From Burkholderia sp. Ac-20379 (lineage in GTDB: Bacteria > Pseudomonadota > Gammaproteobacteria > Burkholderiales > Burkholderiaceae): a stretch of 64,000 bases of DNA. A program made the position numbers and the translations under genes. Below, piece by piece: positions 11,835-20,380 of this stretch. The stretch's first letter is position 1. Each line of letters starts with the position of its first letter. The stretch is taken from positions 1 through 64,000 of the forward strand of contig NZ_JAAGPF010000005.1 in NCBI RefSeq assembly GCF_017104645.1. The letters run 5' to 3'. Below the pieces are notes generated by a model. It searched no databases. It was not told where the DNA came from and saw nothing but the letters and a program-made list of their open reading frames with translations.

Positions 11835-12242
11835 ATGGAAAACCCATTCAACGATCGCGGCGTCACCGTCACGCGCAACGGGCTGTCGAGCGCAGGGCAA
11901 GTCTTTCCGCTGCGCGATATCCGCGACGCCAGCGTCGTCACCGTCAACAAGGATCGCATCGTGCCGGTCGGCATTTCGCTGATCGGCGTGGCCGGCGTGA
12001 TTGCCGGCGCGGTATATGGATCGAGCGCCGGGCTCGTGATCGGCGTGATGCTGGCCGTGGTCGGCTACCTGGCGTGGATCTCGCAGGACGTCACCTACCA
12101 ATTGATCGTGGATACGGCCGAGGGCAAGCGCGAGGCGGTGGTCAGCGTCGAGCGCGAGTTCGTCGAGCGCGTCGCGCAGGCCGTGCTGCAGGCGAAGGCG
12201 GCGCAGGCTTCGCAAGCTGCTGCCGCGGTTGCGGCGAAGTAG
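11835..12242 (+). CDS. DUF6232-type small membrane protein
   Basis: 135-residue protein. The N-terminal strand-rich segment (FNDRGVTVTRNGL, VFPLRDIRDASVV) is followed by two adjacent transmembrane helices (about residues 45-63 and 66-82). After these come a strand pair (VTYQLIVDTAEGKREAVVS) and an Ala-rich C-terminal helix (about residues 104-135). This layout fits the small DUF6232-type family; function unknown. A strong palindromic hairpin follows it. Confidence 0.75.
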   Translation: MENPFNDRGVTVTRNGLSSAGQVFPLRDIRDASVVTVNKDRIVPVGISLIGVAGVIAGAVYGSSAGLVIGVMLAVVGYLAWISQDVTYQLIVDTAEGKREAVVSVEREFVERVAQAVLQAKAAQASQAAAAVAAK

Positions 12243-12298
12243 GCACTCACCTGATCGAGATTCAAGTACTGGCCTGAAAGCGGCTGGATGGCTTGACG

Positions 12299-12324
12299 AT
12301 GTGGCCCGGCACGCCGGGCCACAT
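12299..12324 (+). terminator. Strong hairpin after the DUF6232-type gene
   Basis: Twelve-bp perfect stem ATGTGGCCCGGC/GCCGGGCCACAT with a 2-base centre. Only GTTT follows, so termination is likely but not classical. Confidence 0.5.
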
Positions 12325-12460
12325 GCCGTTTACGCGGCGGCTCGCCGCGCGTTCGTTCGAAGCGGCTTGTCGGTTAGACCGTTAGTTGCGATTTGAAATT
12401 TGCGCCGATGTCCGATTCTCCGATTCGGAACCGGCTGACATGGCGAACAGTGCTGCCGCT

Positions 12461-12491
12461 GAAAAGAAAACGGCCGCCCATCCGGCGGCCG
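12461..12491 (-). terminator. ltaE terminator
   Basis: Eight-bp stem CGGCCGCC/GGCGGCCG (12471-12478, 12484-12491), followed on the minus strand by TTTTCTTTTC. Confidence 0.8.
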
Positions 12492-12524
12492 CACGTGCAG
12501 CGAACTCAACGGATCGACACCTGC

Positions 12525-13541
12525 TCAAGCGCGGCGCGCTTGCGCGAAAAACGCGCCCACCGCCGCCACGAACGTATCGATGTCCTCGCCCGACACGTCG
12601 CGATGCGTGACGAAACGCGACGCATACAGCATCTGCGTCAGAATCCCGCGTTCCTTCAGCCAGGCTTCGAGCGCGACGCAATCGGCTTCGGGGAACTGCG
12701 CGAACACCATGTTGGTGGCCTGCGACAGCACCTTGACCTCGCCGATCCGCGCCAGGCCCGCGGCCAGCCGCTCGGCGTTCGCATGATCGTCGGCCAGGCG
12801 CTCGACGTGATGATCGAGCGCGTAGAGGCACGCGGCCGCGAGCACGCCCGACTGACGCATCCCGCCGCCGAGCACCTTGCGCCAGCGGCTCGCCGCGTCG
12901 ATCAGCGCGCGGCTGCCCACCAGCACCGAGCCGACCGGCGCACCCAGCCCCTTCGAGAAGCAAATCGACACGCTGTCGAACGGCGCGCACAGCGCGTCGA
13001 GCGGCTTGCCGCTCGCCACCGCCGCGTTGCACACGCGCGCGCCGTCGAGATGCGTCGCCAGCCCGCGGCTGCGCGCGAGCGCCGTCGCGTCGTCCACGTA
13101 GCCGGCCGGCAGCACCTTGCCGCCGATCGTGTTTTCGAGCGCGAGCAGGCGCGTGCGCGCGAAGTGGTGGTCGATGGGCTTGATCGCGGCGGCGATGCGC
13201 TCGAGCGGCAGCGAACCGTCGGGCGCGTTGTCGAGCGGCTGCGGCTGGATGCTGCCGAGCACGGCCGCGCCGCCGCCTTCGTACTTGTAGGTGTGCGCCT
13301 GCTGACCGACGATGTATTCGTCGCCGCGACCGCAATGGGCCATCAGCGCCGCCAGGTTGCTCTGCGTCCCGCTCGGGAAGAACAGGCCGGCCTCCTTGCC
13401 GGCGCGCTCGGCCGTGACGGCCTGCAGCCGCGCGACCGTCGGATCGTCGCCCCAGACGTCGTCGCCCACTTCGGCGGCGGTCATGGCAGCCAGCATCGGC
13501 TGGCTCGGGCGCGTCACGGTATCGCTGCGTAAATCGATCAT
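12525..13541 (-). CDS. ltaE: Low-specificity threonine aldolase
   Basis: 338-residue PLP-dependent aldolase that splits threonine or allo-threonine into glycine and acetaldehyde. It begins MIDLRSDTVTRP, the family signature. The PLP lysine lies in SICFSKGLGAPVGS, the cofactor Asp in HLDGARVCNA, and GGGMRQSGVLAAA and ENTIGGKVLP are further family blocks. Length is normal. The longer open frame upstream lacks family similarity, so the ATG at 13541 (GAGGACG upstream) was chosen. It has its own terminator and is separated from the upstream MarR gene by another. Confidence 0.95.
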   Translation of the reverse strand: MIDLRSDTVTRPSQPMLAAMTAAEVGDDVWGDDPTVARLQAVTAERAGKEAGLFFPSGTQSNLAALMAHCGRGDEYIVGQQAHTYKYEGGGAAVLGSIQPQPLDNAPDGSLPLERIAAAIKPIDHHFARTRLLALENTIGGKVLPAGYVDDATALARSRGLATHLDGARVCNAAVASGKPLDALCAPFDSVSICFSKGLGAPVGSVLVGSRALIDAASRWRKVLGGGMRQSGVLAAACLYALDHHVERLADDHANAERLAAGLARIGEVKVLSQATNMVFAQFPEADCVALEAWLKERGILTQMLYASRFVTHRDVSGEDIDTFVAAVGAFFAQARRA

Positions 13542-13658
13542 GGGGGGCGTCCTCGGAATGGCGCCGGCGAGCCCGACGCAAGGGATAGGAAGGATCCGAG
13601 TGTACGCAATTCGCCGCGCGGCTGGCGGGGTTCGTCCCGGCCAACGCACAGCGAAGCG

Positions 13659-13682
13659 AAAAAAAGGGGCGGAGCCGCCCCT
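13659..13682 (-). terminator. MarR-gene terminator
   Basis: Eight-bp stem AGGGGCGG/CCGCCCCT with seven T following on the minus strand, just past the MarR stop. Confidence 0.85.
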
Positions 13683-13704
13683 CGGTACCGCCGTCAGCCT
13701 CGCA

Positions 13705-14193
13705 TCAGGCCGTGGTTTCGACCTCGCAGCACAGGTTCAGCTCACGCGGCAGACCGTCGCCATGCGTGGCGCGCTCGAGGTTTGCGTTGACGCGGCCAAG
13801 CAGATGAGCGAGCTGACGGCACTCGTCGTCGCTCAAGCCGTCGAGCCCGACGCGGCCGGCCTCTTCGAGCACGGCGCGGCCGTCCGGCAGCTTGCGGGCG
13901 GCGTCGTCGGTCAGGGAAATCAGGCGGCTGCGTTTGTCCTCCGGATCGGGCACGCGGCAGACGAGGCCGTCGCGCTCCATCCGGTTCAGCAGTTGCGCCA
14001 TGCTGGGCTGCTCGACCTGCATGCGGCGCGCAAGCTCGGCTTGCGACAGCGCGCCTGCTGCTTTCAGCAGGCCGAGAACGGGAACCTGGCTCAGCGCGAA
14101 ACCGAGGTCGCGCAGGGGCCTATCGACGACACGCGTAAACAGCCGCGTGGTCAGGCCGGCCAGCTTCAATGGATGTATTGATAAATCTTCCAT
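13705..14193 (-). CDS. MarR-family transcriptional regulator
   Basis: 162-residue winged-helix regulator. The DNA-binding core is LSQAELARRMQVEQPSMAQL followed by the recognition helix and the wing DPEDKRSRLISLTD, a near-canonical MarR signature. Flanking helices form the dimer domain. It is a single-gene unit with its own terminator and an AT-rich upstream region. Neighbouring genes give no hint of its ligand. Confidence 0.9.
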   Translation of the reverse strand: MEDLSIHPLKLAGLTTRLFTRVVDRPLRDLGFALSQVPVLGLLKAAGALSQAELARRMQVEQPSMAQLLNRMERDGLVCRVPDPEDKRSRLISLTDDAARKLPDGRAVLEEAGRVGLDGLSDDECRQLAHLLGRVNANLERATHGDGLPRELNLCCEVETTA

Positions 14194-14927
14194 TTAGCGA
14201 AGGATCTCTCGGAAAAATTTCAATTAAAAAATAGTAATCGATCGTTCAGGATTTTCCCATACCTTATCGCGAATAATCTGTAGCGCAATTGCGAAGGGGC
14301 CTCAATGTCGATTTCCCCGTTTCCCCAAAAGTCTTGCGAAATAAGTCAGATCGCCCGAATTCTTCATATCTATTGGCGAGCGCCTACCAACTGAAACATT
14401 GACTTCCGGAACGGGACCGGACGCCGTGAGCTACCGCGTTGCGTGGCGAACTCAACTTGGCGCACGAGATGTGCCTGCGCGCGGATACCCTCAATATCGG
14501 CGCTCGCATGACTCGTTATAGCGCACTATCCGTTCATAATTTGAGCATGATCAATGTCTGTGTTCAGACAAATTGAAAGGGTCTGATCAAATACCTAGTT
14601 TTAGTGAGTAATTTTTTCGCCTATCCAACCGTTCCCCGGCAAATGCCTTACCGCGTCGTCCCGGTTCAACCGGGTAGCGATTGGTTGCACATACAATTAC
14701 TTTCGAAGTTGCGCCGAAAAATCGAAAAAGACATGATCCATACAAACGTTTCACCAAGAAATTCCAGCCTGAAACTTTGTATCATTTTCGTCGCTTGAAA
14801 TTTATTCCCATTTTCACCCACCCTAAAATTCCGTAATGAGAAAAGAATTACGTGAAACGATTGCGAGCAACCGGAAGGGTCGAAACGAGTCCGCAACCGC
14901 TGCTTAATTTCGTAACTATCGGGCCAG
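14194..14927. other. Long AT-richer spacer without a credible gene
   Basis: 734 bp markedly less GC-rich than its surroundings. The first 100 bp should hold the MarR promoter (CAATTAAAAAATAGTAATCG). The rest contains only short frames with un-Burkholderia-like codon use, such as 64 codons at 14604-14798. A one-mismatch FNR/ANR-type box lies at 14541-14554. It may be decayed foreign DNA or the home of an unannotated RNA. Confidence 0.6.
14541..14554 (+). promoter_or_regulatory. FNR/ANR-like box (one mismatch)
   Basis: TTGAG-CATG-ATCAA, one base off the TTGATNNNNATCAA consensus. It is followed by TGTCT exactly as the perfect box at 16360 is. No plausible gene follows. Confidence 0.35.
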
Positions 14928-14929
14928 AC

Positions 14930-14970
14930 AAAAACGGCGCAATGCCCGTTTCGGGTGCATTGCGCCGTTT
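14930..14970 (-). terminator. Terminator of the envelope-protein pair
   Basis: Thirteen-bp stem AAACGGCGCAATG/CATTGCGCCGTTT with a further inner CCCG/CGGG stem, followed on the minus strand by T5. Confidence 0.9.
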
Positions 14971-15001
14971 GGGATAAGCCGCGCCGGGCGGTCAGTCCGG
15001 G

Positions 15002-15556
15002 TCAGTCCGGCGGCGGCATGTCCGGCGGAGGCGGCGGCGTGTAGCCGCGATTGGCGCCGTACGCGCCGCCATAGCTATCGGGAGGCGGTGCGCCATAGCT
15101 TCCGCCGCGCACCCGGCCCGGCACCGGCACGCGCTCGCCGGCCGCGTACATGCATTGCATATAGGCGTAGTCGTAGCGGCGCTGCACGTCGTAGGCCGAG
15201 CCTTGCGCCGCGCCTGCGCCCACCACGCTGCCGGCCAGCAGCCCGGCGCCCGCGCCGACTGCGGCGCCGGCCCCGCCATTGAACGCCGCCCCGGCCGCCG
15301 CGCCGAGCGCGGTGCCGATCGCAGCGCTCCCCACCGCGCTGGCGGTGGCGGCCTGATTGGCCGACACCCCGCCCACCTGGCTGGTCGCGTACTGGCGGCA
15401 GTTGCCGTCGTCCACCTGGAACTGATCGAAGGTCTTGCCCGTGCCGGGCAGGGCCATCACGCTCGGCCCGGGCGGCACCACCGCACAGGCGCTCAGCAGG
15501 CCCGCGCCCGCCGCCGCGAGCGCCCAGCGCCCGCAAGTCCGAATCTCGAATGTCAT
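15002..15556 (-). CDS. Glycine-zipper lipoprotein
   Basis: 184-residue predicted lipoprotein. The signal peptide ends in a lipobox (GLLSACAVV), giving a lipidated Cys. The centre is a glycine-zipper region (about residues 75-120, runs of GAAAGAAF and GAGAGLLAGS) that can insert in or associate with membrane. YDYAYMQCMYAAGERVPVPG follows, a block often seen after such zippers. The tail is Pro/Gly/Tyr-rich. It is the second gene of a two-gene unit, 10 bp after the preceding Pro-rich protein. Likely outer-membrane associated; role unknown. Confidence 0.8.
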   Translation of the reverse strand: MTFEIRTCGRWALAAAGAGLLSACAVVPPGPSVMALPGTGKTFDQFQVDDGNCRQYATSQVGGVSANQAATASAVGSAAIGTALGAAAGAAFNGGAGAAVGAGAGLLAGSVVGAGAAQGSAYDVQRRYDYAYMQCMYAAGERVPVPGRVRGGSYGAPPPDSYGGAYGANRGYTPPPPPDMPPPD

Positions 15557-15566
15557 GGGGGCCTCG

Positions 15567-15932
15567 TCAGGGTTGCGGCGGGCGGGCCGGCACTTCACGC
15601 CAGCCGGACGCGCAGGTCTTCGCATACGGGTAGTAATGCTTCGACGCGTTGCAGTAGTACCAATAGCCGGGTTGCAGCGGCGGCGCGCCGGCGTCCTGCT
15701 CGGGCTGCGCCGGGCCGGGCGGCTGGCCCTGCTCGACGTATTCGGGCGGCGGGCCCGGATCCACCGGCACCGCCACCACGGGCGGCGCGTAATAGACGGG
15801 CGGCGGATACCAATAAGGCCCAGGCCCCCAGCCCGGGCCGATATACACCCCCACCCGCGCCGCATGCGCGGCACTCGTGGCGGTCACGGCGGCAAGCGCC
15901 GCGACGCCGAGCACGATTTTCAGTTTGCTCAC
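15567..15932 (-). CDS. Exported proline/tyrosine-rich protein
   Basis: 121-residue protein with a Sec signal peptide ending SAAHA. A Pro/Gly/Tyr-rich stretch follows (YIGPGWGPGPYWYPPPVYY), then a conserved C-terminal block GYWYYCNASKHYYPYAKTC with two cysteines that could form a disulfide. It starts with GTG, with GGAGCGTGAA upstream. Small proteins with this C-terminal Tyr/Cys block are common in Burkholderia, but I know no assigned function. It is cotranscribed with the glycine-zipper lipoprotein. Confidence 0.75.
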   Translation of the reverse strand: MSKLKIVLGVAALAAVTATSAAHAARVGVYIGPGWGPGPYWYPPPVYYAPPVVAVPVDPGPPPEYVEQGQPPGPAQPEQDAGAPPLQPGYWYYCNASKHYYPYAKTCASGWREVPARPPQP

Positions 15933-16559
15933 TTCACGCTCCGGAAAACGCGGGCCGTCCCGCCCCGCGGTTGTCGATGTCCGAGACGCTACTCGCGTGC
16001 GTCAGCGCTTCAGTTACGAGTCTGCGCAGGGTTTTTGCCGGTCGTTACATTCGTGACCGCGCGATGGCGAAACCGCGCCGCGCGGTCTGGCCTCGATTAC
16101 CCGGTAATGCGAAGAAATATTCGGACAGCCAACGAAGGCAATGCGTGTGGCAGGCGTGAAGGGCAATTGCAACATGCGCGTCGGCCAATCGAAACGCCAT
16201 GGCCGGCGCCAAACCGCGCCATTCCGGTTTCATGCGCGGAAAATCGTTTCCATGCGCCACCACGACGGCGAATCGGGCGTCCTGCGCGTCTCAGCGGTCG
16301 ATTGCCGCAGGTGCGGCGCGCTACCGCACCCCTGCCGCACCGCGCGCCGTTTCAAAAATTTGATGCTTATCAATGTCTTATCCCGATATTGATCGGAAAC
16401 AAGGAATTGGTTCGGTCGAAGTGCGACGAGTTGGCACATTTCGCAGGCCAGTCGCGATCACGATACTGCGTTCATCCCCGATGCCGCAGCGTATCGCGCG
16501 GCGACGGGAGGGCCGCCCGGCACCCGCCCGCGGCCGTCGCACGCATCGGTCACACGCTC
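15933..16559. other. Intergenic region upstream of the cytochrome bd operon
   Basis: 627 bp between divergent units with no credible gene. The first part carries the promoter of the envelope pair. The last 200 bp carries the FNR/ANR box at 16360 and AT-rich sequence (CTTATCCCGATATTGATCGG) suited to the cydA promoter. Confidence 0.6.
16360..16373 (+). promoter_or_regulatory. Perfect FNR/ANR box upstream of cydAB
   Basis: TTGAT-GCTT-ATCAA matches the FNR/ANR consensus TTGATNNNNATCAA exactly and lies 187 bp before the cydA start. GATATT at 16386-16391 could serve as a -10 element. This predicts induction of the oxidase at low oxygen. Confidence 0.8.
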
Positions 16560-17969
16560 ATGGATACCGCTCTTTCCGCACTGGATCTGGCCCGCCTGCA
16601 GTTCGCCTTCACTGTCTCGTTCCACATCGTCTTTCCCGCGCTGAGCATCGGCCTCGCAAGCTTCATCGCCGTGCTCGAATACCGCTGGCTCCGAACCGGC
16701 CAGGCGCACTACAAAACCCTCTGTCTCTACTGGTCGAAGATCTTCGCTGTCGCGTTCGGCATGGGCGTCGTGTCCGGCGTCGTGATGAGCTACGAGTTCG
16801 GCACCAACTGGGGCGGCTTCTCGAGCTTCGCCGGCGCGGTCACCGGCCCGCTGCTGATGTACGAGGTCATGACCGCGTTCTTTCTCGAAGCGGGCTTCCT
16901 CGGCATCATGCTGTTCGGCTGGAACCGCGTCAGCCCGCGCGCCCACTTCGGCGCGACGCTGATGGTGGCGGTCGGCACGCTGATCTCCACGTTCTGGATC
17001 CTCGCCTCCAATAGCTGGATGCAGACGCCGCAGGGCTTCGAGATCGCCAACGGCCGCATCGTGCCGGTGGACTGGTTCAAGATCATCTTCAACCCGTCGT
17101 TCCCGTACCGCCTCGCGCACATGGCGATCGCCGCGTTCATCGTGGCCGCGCTGGTGGTGGCCGCCACGGGCGCCTGGCACCTGCTCAAGGGCCGCCGCGA
17201 CAAGACCGTCACGACGATGTTCTCGATGGCGCTCGGCCTGCTGCTGATCCTCGCGCCGATCCAGGCGGTGGTGGGCGACCAGCACGGCATCAACACGCTC
17301 AAGTACCAGCCGGCCAAGATCGCCGCGATCGAAGGGTTGTGGGACACGGAACACGGCGGCACCGCGCTGAACCTGTTCGGCATCCCCGACATGCAGGCCG
17401 AGACCACGCACTACGCGCTGAAGGTGCCGCACCTCGGCAGCCTGATCCTCACGCACACCTGGGACGGCGAGATTCGCGGCCTCAAGAGCTTCGCGCCCGA
17501 GGATCGTCCGAACTCGACGCTGATCTTCTGGACCTTCCGCATCATGGTGGGCCTCGGCTTCGCGATGATCGGCCTCGCGCTGGCGGGCTGGGTGCTGCGC
17601 CGCCGCGGCCGGCTCTATGACGCGCGCTGGTTCCACAAGCTCGCGCTGGTGATGGGGCCGACCGGCTTCATCACGCTGCTGGCGGGCTGGATCACGACCG
17701 AAGCCGGCCGCCAGCCGTGGGTGGTGTACGGCGTGATGCGCACCGCGAACGCGGCCTCGCCGCTCACGACGCAGCAGGTCGGGCTGTCGCTGCTGACCTT
17801 CGTGTGCGTCTACTTCCTGGTGTTCGGCACCGGCATCTACTACCTGCTGAAGCTGATCAACGCCGGCCCGGCGCTGCCCGATGCGACGCCCGGCGGCCAC
17901 GACGGCCACGGCGATCACTCCGGCCGCCGCCCGCTGTCCGCGCCCGATCAACTGATCGACGCGGCCTGA
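16560..17969 (+). CDS. cydA: Cytochrome bd ubiquinol oxidase subunit I (CydA/CioA type)
   Basis: 469-residue haem-binding subunit of a bd-type quinol oxidase, an inner-membrane enzyme that reduces oxygen without pumping protons. The start ALDLARLQFAFTVSFHIVFP includes a haem-ligand His. GWITTEAGRQPWVVYG is the diagnostic subunit I motif, and about nine hydrophobic segments are visible. The quinol-binding Q-loop is short and total length is about 50 residues below E. coli CydA, as in the cyanide-insensitive CIO subtype. The ATG at 16560 was chosen by homology to family N-termini; no good ribosome site is seen. It is followed 38 bp later by cydB. Confidence 0.95.
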   Translation: MDTALSALDLARLQFAFTVSFHIVFPALSIGLASFIAVLEYRWLRTGQAHYKTLCLYWSKIFAVAFGMGVVSGVVMSYEFGTNWGGFSSFAGAVTGPLLMYEVMTAFFLEAGFLGIMLFGWNRVSPRAHFGATLMVAVGTLISTFWILASNSWMQTPQGFEIANGRIVPVDWFKIIFNPSFPYRLAHMAIAAFIVAALVVAATGAWHLLKGRRDKTVTTMFSMALGLLLILAPIQAVVGDQHGINTLKYQPAKIAAIEGLWDTEHGGTALNLFGIPDMQAETTHYALKVPHLGSLILTHTWDGEIRGLKSFAPEDRPNSTLIFWTFRIMVGLGFAMIGLALAGWVLRRRGRLYDARWFHKLALVMGPTGFITLLAGWITTEAGRQPWVVYGVMRTANAASPLTTQQVGLSLLTFVCVYFLVFGTGIYYLLKLINAGPALPDATPGGHDGHGDHSGRRPLSAPDQLIDAA

Positions 17970-18007
17970 TCCGCACCGCCCCGACAGAACCCGCACAAGG
18001 AACCATC

Positions 18008-19015
18008 ATGGACGTCACCGTCATCTGGGCAGCGATCATCGCGCTCGGCCTTTTCATGTATGTGGTGCTCGACGGCTTCGACCTCGGCATCGGCATCGTC
18101 TTCCCGTTCTTTCCCGACGAGAAGGAACGCGACCTGATGATGAACACCGTCGCGCCCGTCTGGGACGGCAACGAAACCTGGCTCGTGCTCGGCGGCGCGG
18201 GGCTGTTCGCGGCGTTCCCGATGGTTTATTCGACGGTGCTCTCGGGGCTCTACCTGCCGCTGATCTTCATGCTGGTGTGCCTGATCTTCCGCGGCGTGTC
18301 GTTCGAGCTGCGCGCCAAGGCGCGCCGCACCAAGCATCTGTGGGATCTGGCGTTCATCGGCGGCTCGGCCGGCGCGACGTTCTTCCAGGGCATCGCGCTG
18401 GGTGCCTATCTGCAAGGGATTCCGGTGCAGAACGGCCAGTTCGCCGGCGACGCGTTCGGCTGGCTCACGCCGTTCTCGGTGCTGACCGGCCTGGGCCTGA
18501 TCGCCACCTACGCGCTGCTCGGCTGCTGCTGGCTGGTCGCGAAGACGGAAGGCGATCTGCAACGCCGCCTGCACCGCGTGGTGTGGCCGCTGACGATCGT
18601 GCTGCTCGGCATGATCGGCGTGGTCAGCATCTGGACGCCGCTGCAGGAGCCGGCCGTGGCGCAGCGCTGGTTCGGTTCGGGGCTGTTCGTGTACCTGATG
18701 CCGGTGCCGTTCCTGGTGGTGGCGTGCGGCGTGTGGATGTACCGGGCGATCCGGGCGCGCCGTGATACGCTGCCCTTCGTGCTCGCGCTCGCGATCGTCG
18801 CGCTCGGCTACATCGGCCTGCTGGTCAGCCTGTTCCCGTATGCGATCCCGCGCAGCGTCACGATCTGGGAAGCGGCCGCGCCGCATTCGAGCCAGATGTT
18901 CACGCTGGTCGGCGCGGCGGTGATCATTCCGATCATCATCGCGTACACGACGCTCGGTTACTGGGTATTCCGGGGCAAGATCCGCCATGAAGACAGCCAC
19001 TACTACCACCACTGA
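18008..19015 (+). CDS. cydB: Cytochrome bd ubiquinol oxidase subunit II (CydB/CioB type)
   Basis: 335-residue membrane partner of CydA. It begins MDVTVIWAAIIALGLFMYVV, followed by LDGFDLGIGIVFPFF and APVWDGNETWLVLGGAGLFA, the best conserved subunit II signature. Eight to nine membrane helices are visible, and it ends in a His/Tyr-rich tail (DSHYYHH). The ribosome site AAGGAACC sits upstream of the ATG. Its last 29 bases overlap the start of a small third gene. Confidence 0.96.
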   Translation: MDVTVIWAAIIALGLFMYVVLDGFDLGIGIVFPFFPDEKERDLMMNTVAPVWDGNETWLVLGGAGLFAAFPMVYSTVLSGLYLPLIFMLVCLIFRGVSFELRAKARRTKHLWDLAFIGGSAGATFFQGIALGAYLQGIPVQNGQFAGDAFGWLTPFSVLTGLGLIATYALLGCCWLVAKTEGDLQRRLHRVVWPLTIVLLGMIGVVSIWTPLQEPAVAQRWFGSGLFVYLMPVPFLVVACGVWMYRAIRARRDTLPFVLALAIVALGYIGLLVSLFPYAIPRSVTIWEAAAPHSSQMFTLVGAAVIIPIIIAYTTLGYWVFRGKIRHEDSHYYHH

Positions 19016-19157
19016 AACCGGCGCGGCACGCCCGCGCCGCCTGCCGGGCTGGGTGTGGTTCATCCTGCTCTGGGCGGGCGGCGTGGCCGGCGCCGTGACG
19101 CTCGGCTACGCGTTCAAGATCTTCATGAACCTGACGCTGTTCGCCGTCACGAAGTAA
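18987..19157 (+). CDS. DUF2474-type small membrane protein of the bd oxidase operon
   Basis: 56-residue protein starting inside the end of cydB (MKTATTTTETGAARPRRLPG) and overlapping it by 29 bases. After a basic linker there is one membrane helix (WVWFILLWAGGVAGAVTLGYAF), then FKIFMNLTLFAVTK. Small one-helix proteins of this type (DUF2474) are commonly found directly after cioB/cydB. By analogy with CydX they may stabilise the oxidase. Too short for default gene calling, but position, overlap and topology support it. Confidence 0.8.
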   Translation: MKTATTTTTETGAARPRRLPGWVWFILLWAGGVAGAVTLGYAFKIFMNLTLFAVTK

Positions 19158-19206
19158 GCGGCCGCCGGGGTCTCGCCGGCGTGCGCCGGGCGCGCAGGAC
19201 GCGCGC

Positions 19207-20130
19207 TCAACGCAGGAATGGCGCGATCTCGGCGGCGGCCTCGCCGAAGCGCTCCGTCAGGAAATCGAGCAGCGCCCGCACGCGCGGCGCCATATACTGG
19301 CTGCGCTGGAACAGCGCGTGCACCGGCAGATCCGGGCAGCGCCACTCAGGCAGCAGCAGCGCGAGCCGCCCCTCGCGCAAATCCGCGCCCACATCCCAGA
19401 TCGACTTCATCACCGCGCCGCGCCCCTCCACGGCCCATTCGCGGGCCAGCGCGCCATCGTTGGTCTGACGCGCGCGCTCGGCGGGCGCGGTGAACTGCAC
19501 CGTCTCGCCGTCGCGCGAGAACGTCCACTGGTTGGCCACGCCGGCCGCCGAGCGCAACAGGATGAAATCGTGCGCAGCCAGTTCGTCCGGATGCGCGGGC
19601 ATGCCGCGCGCGGCGATATAGGCCGGCGACGCGCACAGCACGCGCCGGTTGTCGGCCAGCCGGCGCGCGATCATCGCGCTGTCGGCCGGCACGCCGAAGC
19701 GGATCGCCAGATCGATGTCGTCGTGCAGCAGGTTCGACAGCGAATCGGCCAGCACCAGCGTGAGCGCCACCTGCGGATGACGATCGTTGAACGCGTCGAG
19801 CCAGCGGCGCAGCACCACGCGGCCGAAATCGGAAGTGGCCGACACGCGCAGCGCGCCGCCGATCGAGGCGCGGCCCAGTTGCAGCGCGGCGCGCGCGTCG
19901 TCGAGCGTCTGCAGCGCATGCTGGCAATGCGTGAGATAGAGCCGCCCCTCGTCGGTCAGGCGCAGCTTGCGCGTGGAGCGCTCGAACATCTGCGTGCTGA
20001 GCGCGCCTTCCAGTTTCACGAGCCGCGCGCTGGCCGCGGCCGGCGACAGGCCGAGCTTGCGGCCGGCCGCCGACAGGCTGCCGAGCTGCGCGGCCTCCAC
20101 GAAGAGACGGATGTCGCCGAGGTTGTCCAT
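19207..20130 (-). CDS. LysR-family transcriptional regulator
   Basis: 307-residue LysR-type regulator. The N-terminal HTH is IRLFVEAAQLGSLSAAGRKL then SPAAASARLVKLEGAL. The effector domain begins near ALRVSATSDFGRVVLRRWLD, as in the CrgA/DmlR-like group. It ends tail-to-tail with the cytochrome bd operon and lies downstream of, and in the same direction as, the VOC/OYE/SDR genes. A 250-bp gap separates it from them, so it may have its own promoter. It may control them; not shown. Confidence 0.88.
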   Translation of the reverse strand: MDNLGDIRLFVEAAQLGSLSAAGRKLGLSPAAASARLVKLEGALSTQMFERSTRKLRLTDEGRLYLTHCQHALQTLDDARAALQLGRASIGGALRVSATSDFGRVVLRRWLDAFNDRHPQVALTLVLADSLSNLLHDDIDLAIRFGVPADSAMIARRLADNRRVLCASPAYIAARGMPAHPDELAAHDFILLRSAAGVANQWTFSRDGETVQFTAPAERARQTNDGALAREWAVEGRGAVMKSIWDVGADLREGRLALLLPEWRCPDLPVHALFQRSQYMAPRVRALLDFLTERFGEAAAEIAPFLR

Positions 20131-20380
20131 GCGGGATGCGATGAGGGTCGAGGGTGGCGCGGCCGGTGCGCCGGGTGCCTGTGATGCCGGTGCCGGTGCC
20201 GGTGCCGCTGGCGACGCGACGGTGCGGCGCGCGCGGCATCGGCATGGTAACGCGGCTTATGCCCGCGGCTCGAAGGATCAGCGGTTTGGCGGTTTGGCGA
20301 CGCCGAAGGGGCAGCAACGCACGATGCGCGCCGGGTTCGACGGATCGCGTCGAACCCACGCCACGCGTCTTCGCCTTCAC

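Noticed and set aside
14604-14798. 64-codon frame in the AT-rich spacer
   Set aside because: GTG start without a ribosome site, no domain and unlikely codon use.
20186-20209. Short GCCGGT tandem repeat upstream of a LysR gene
   Set aside because: Only three perfect 6-bp units plus one variant; too short to be more than chance in GC-rich DNA.
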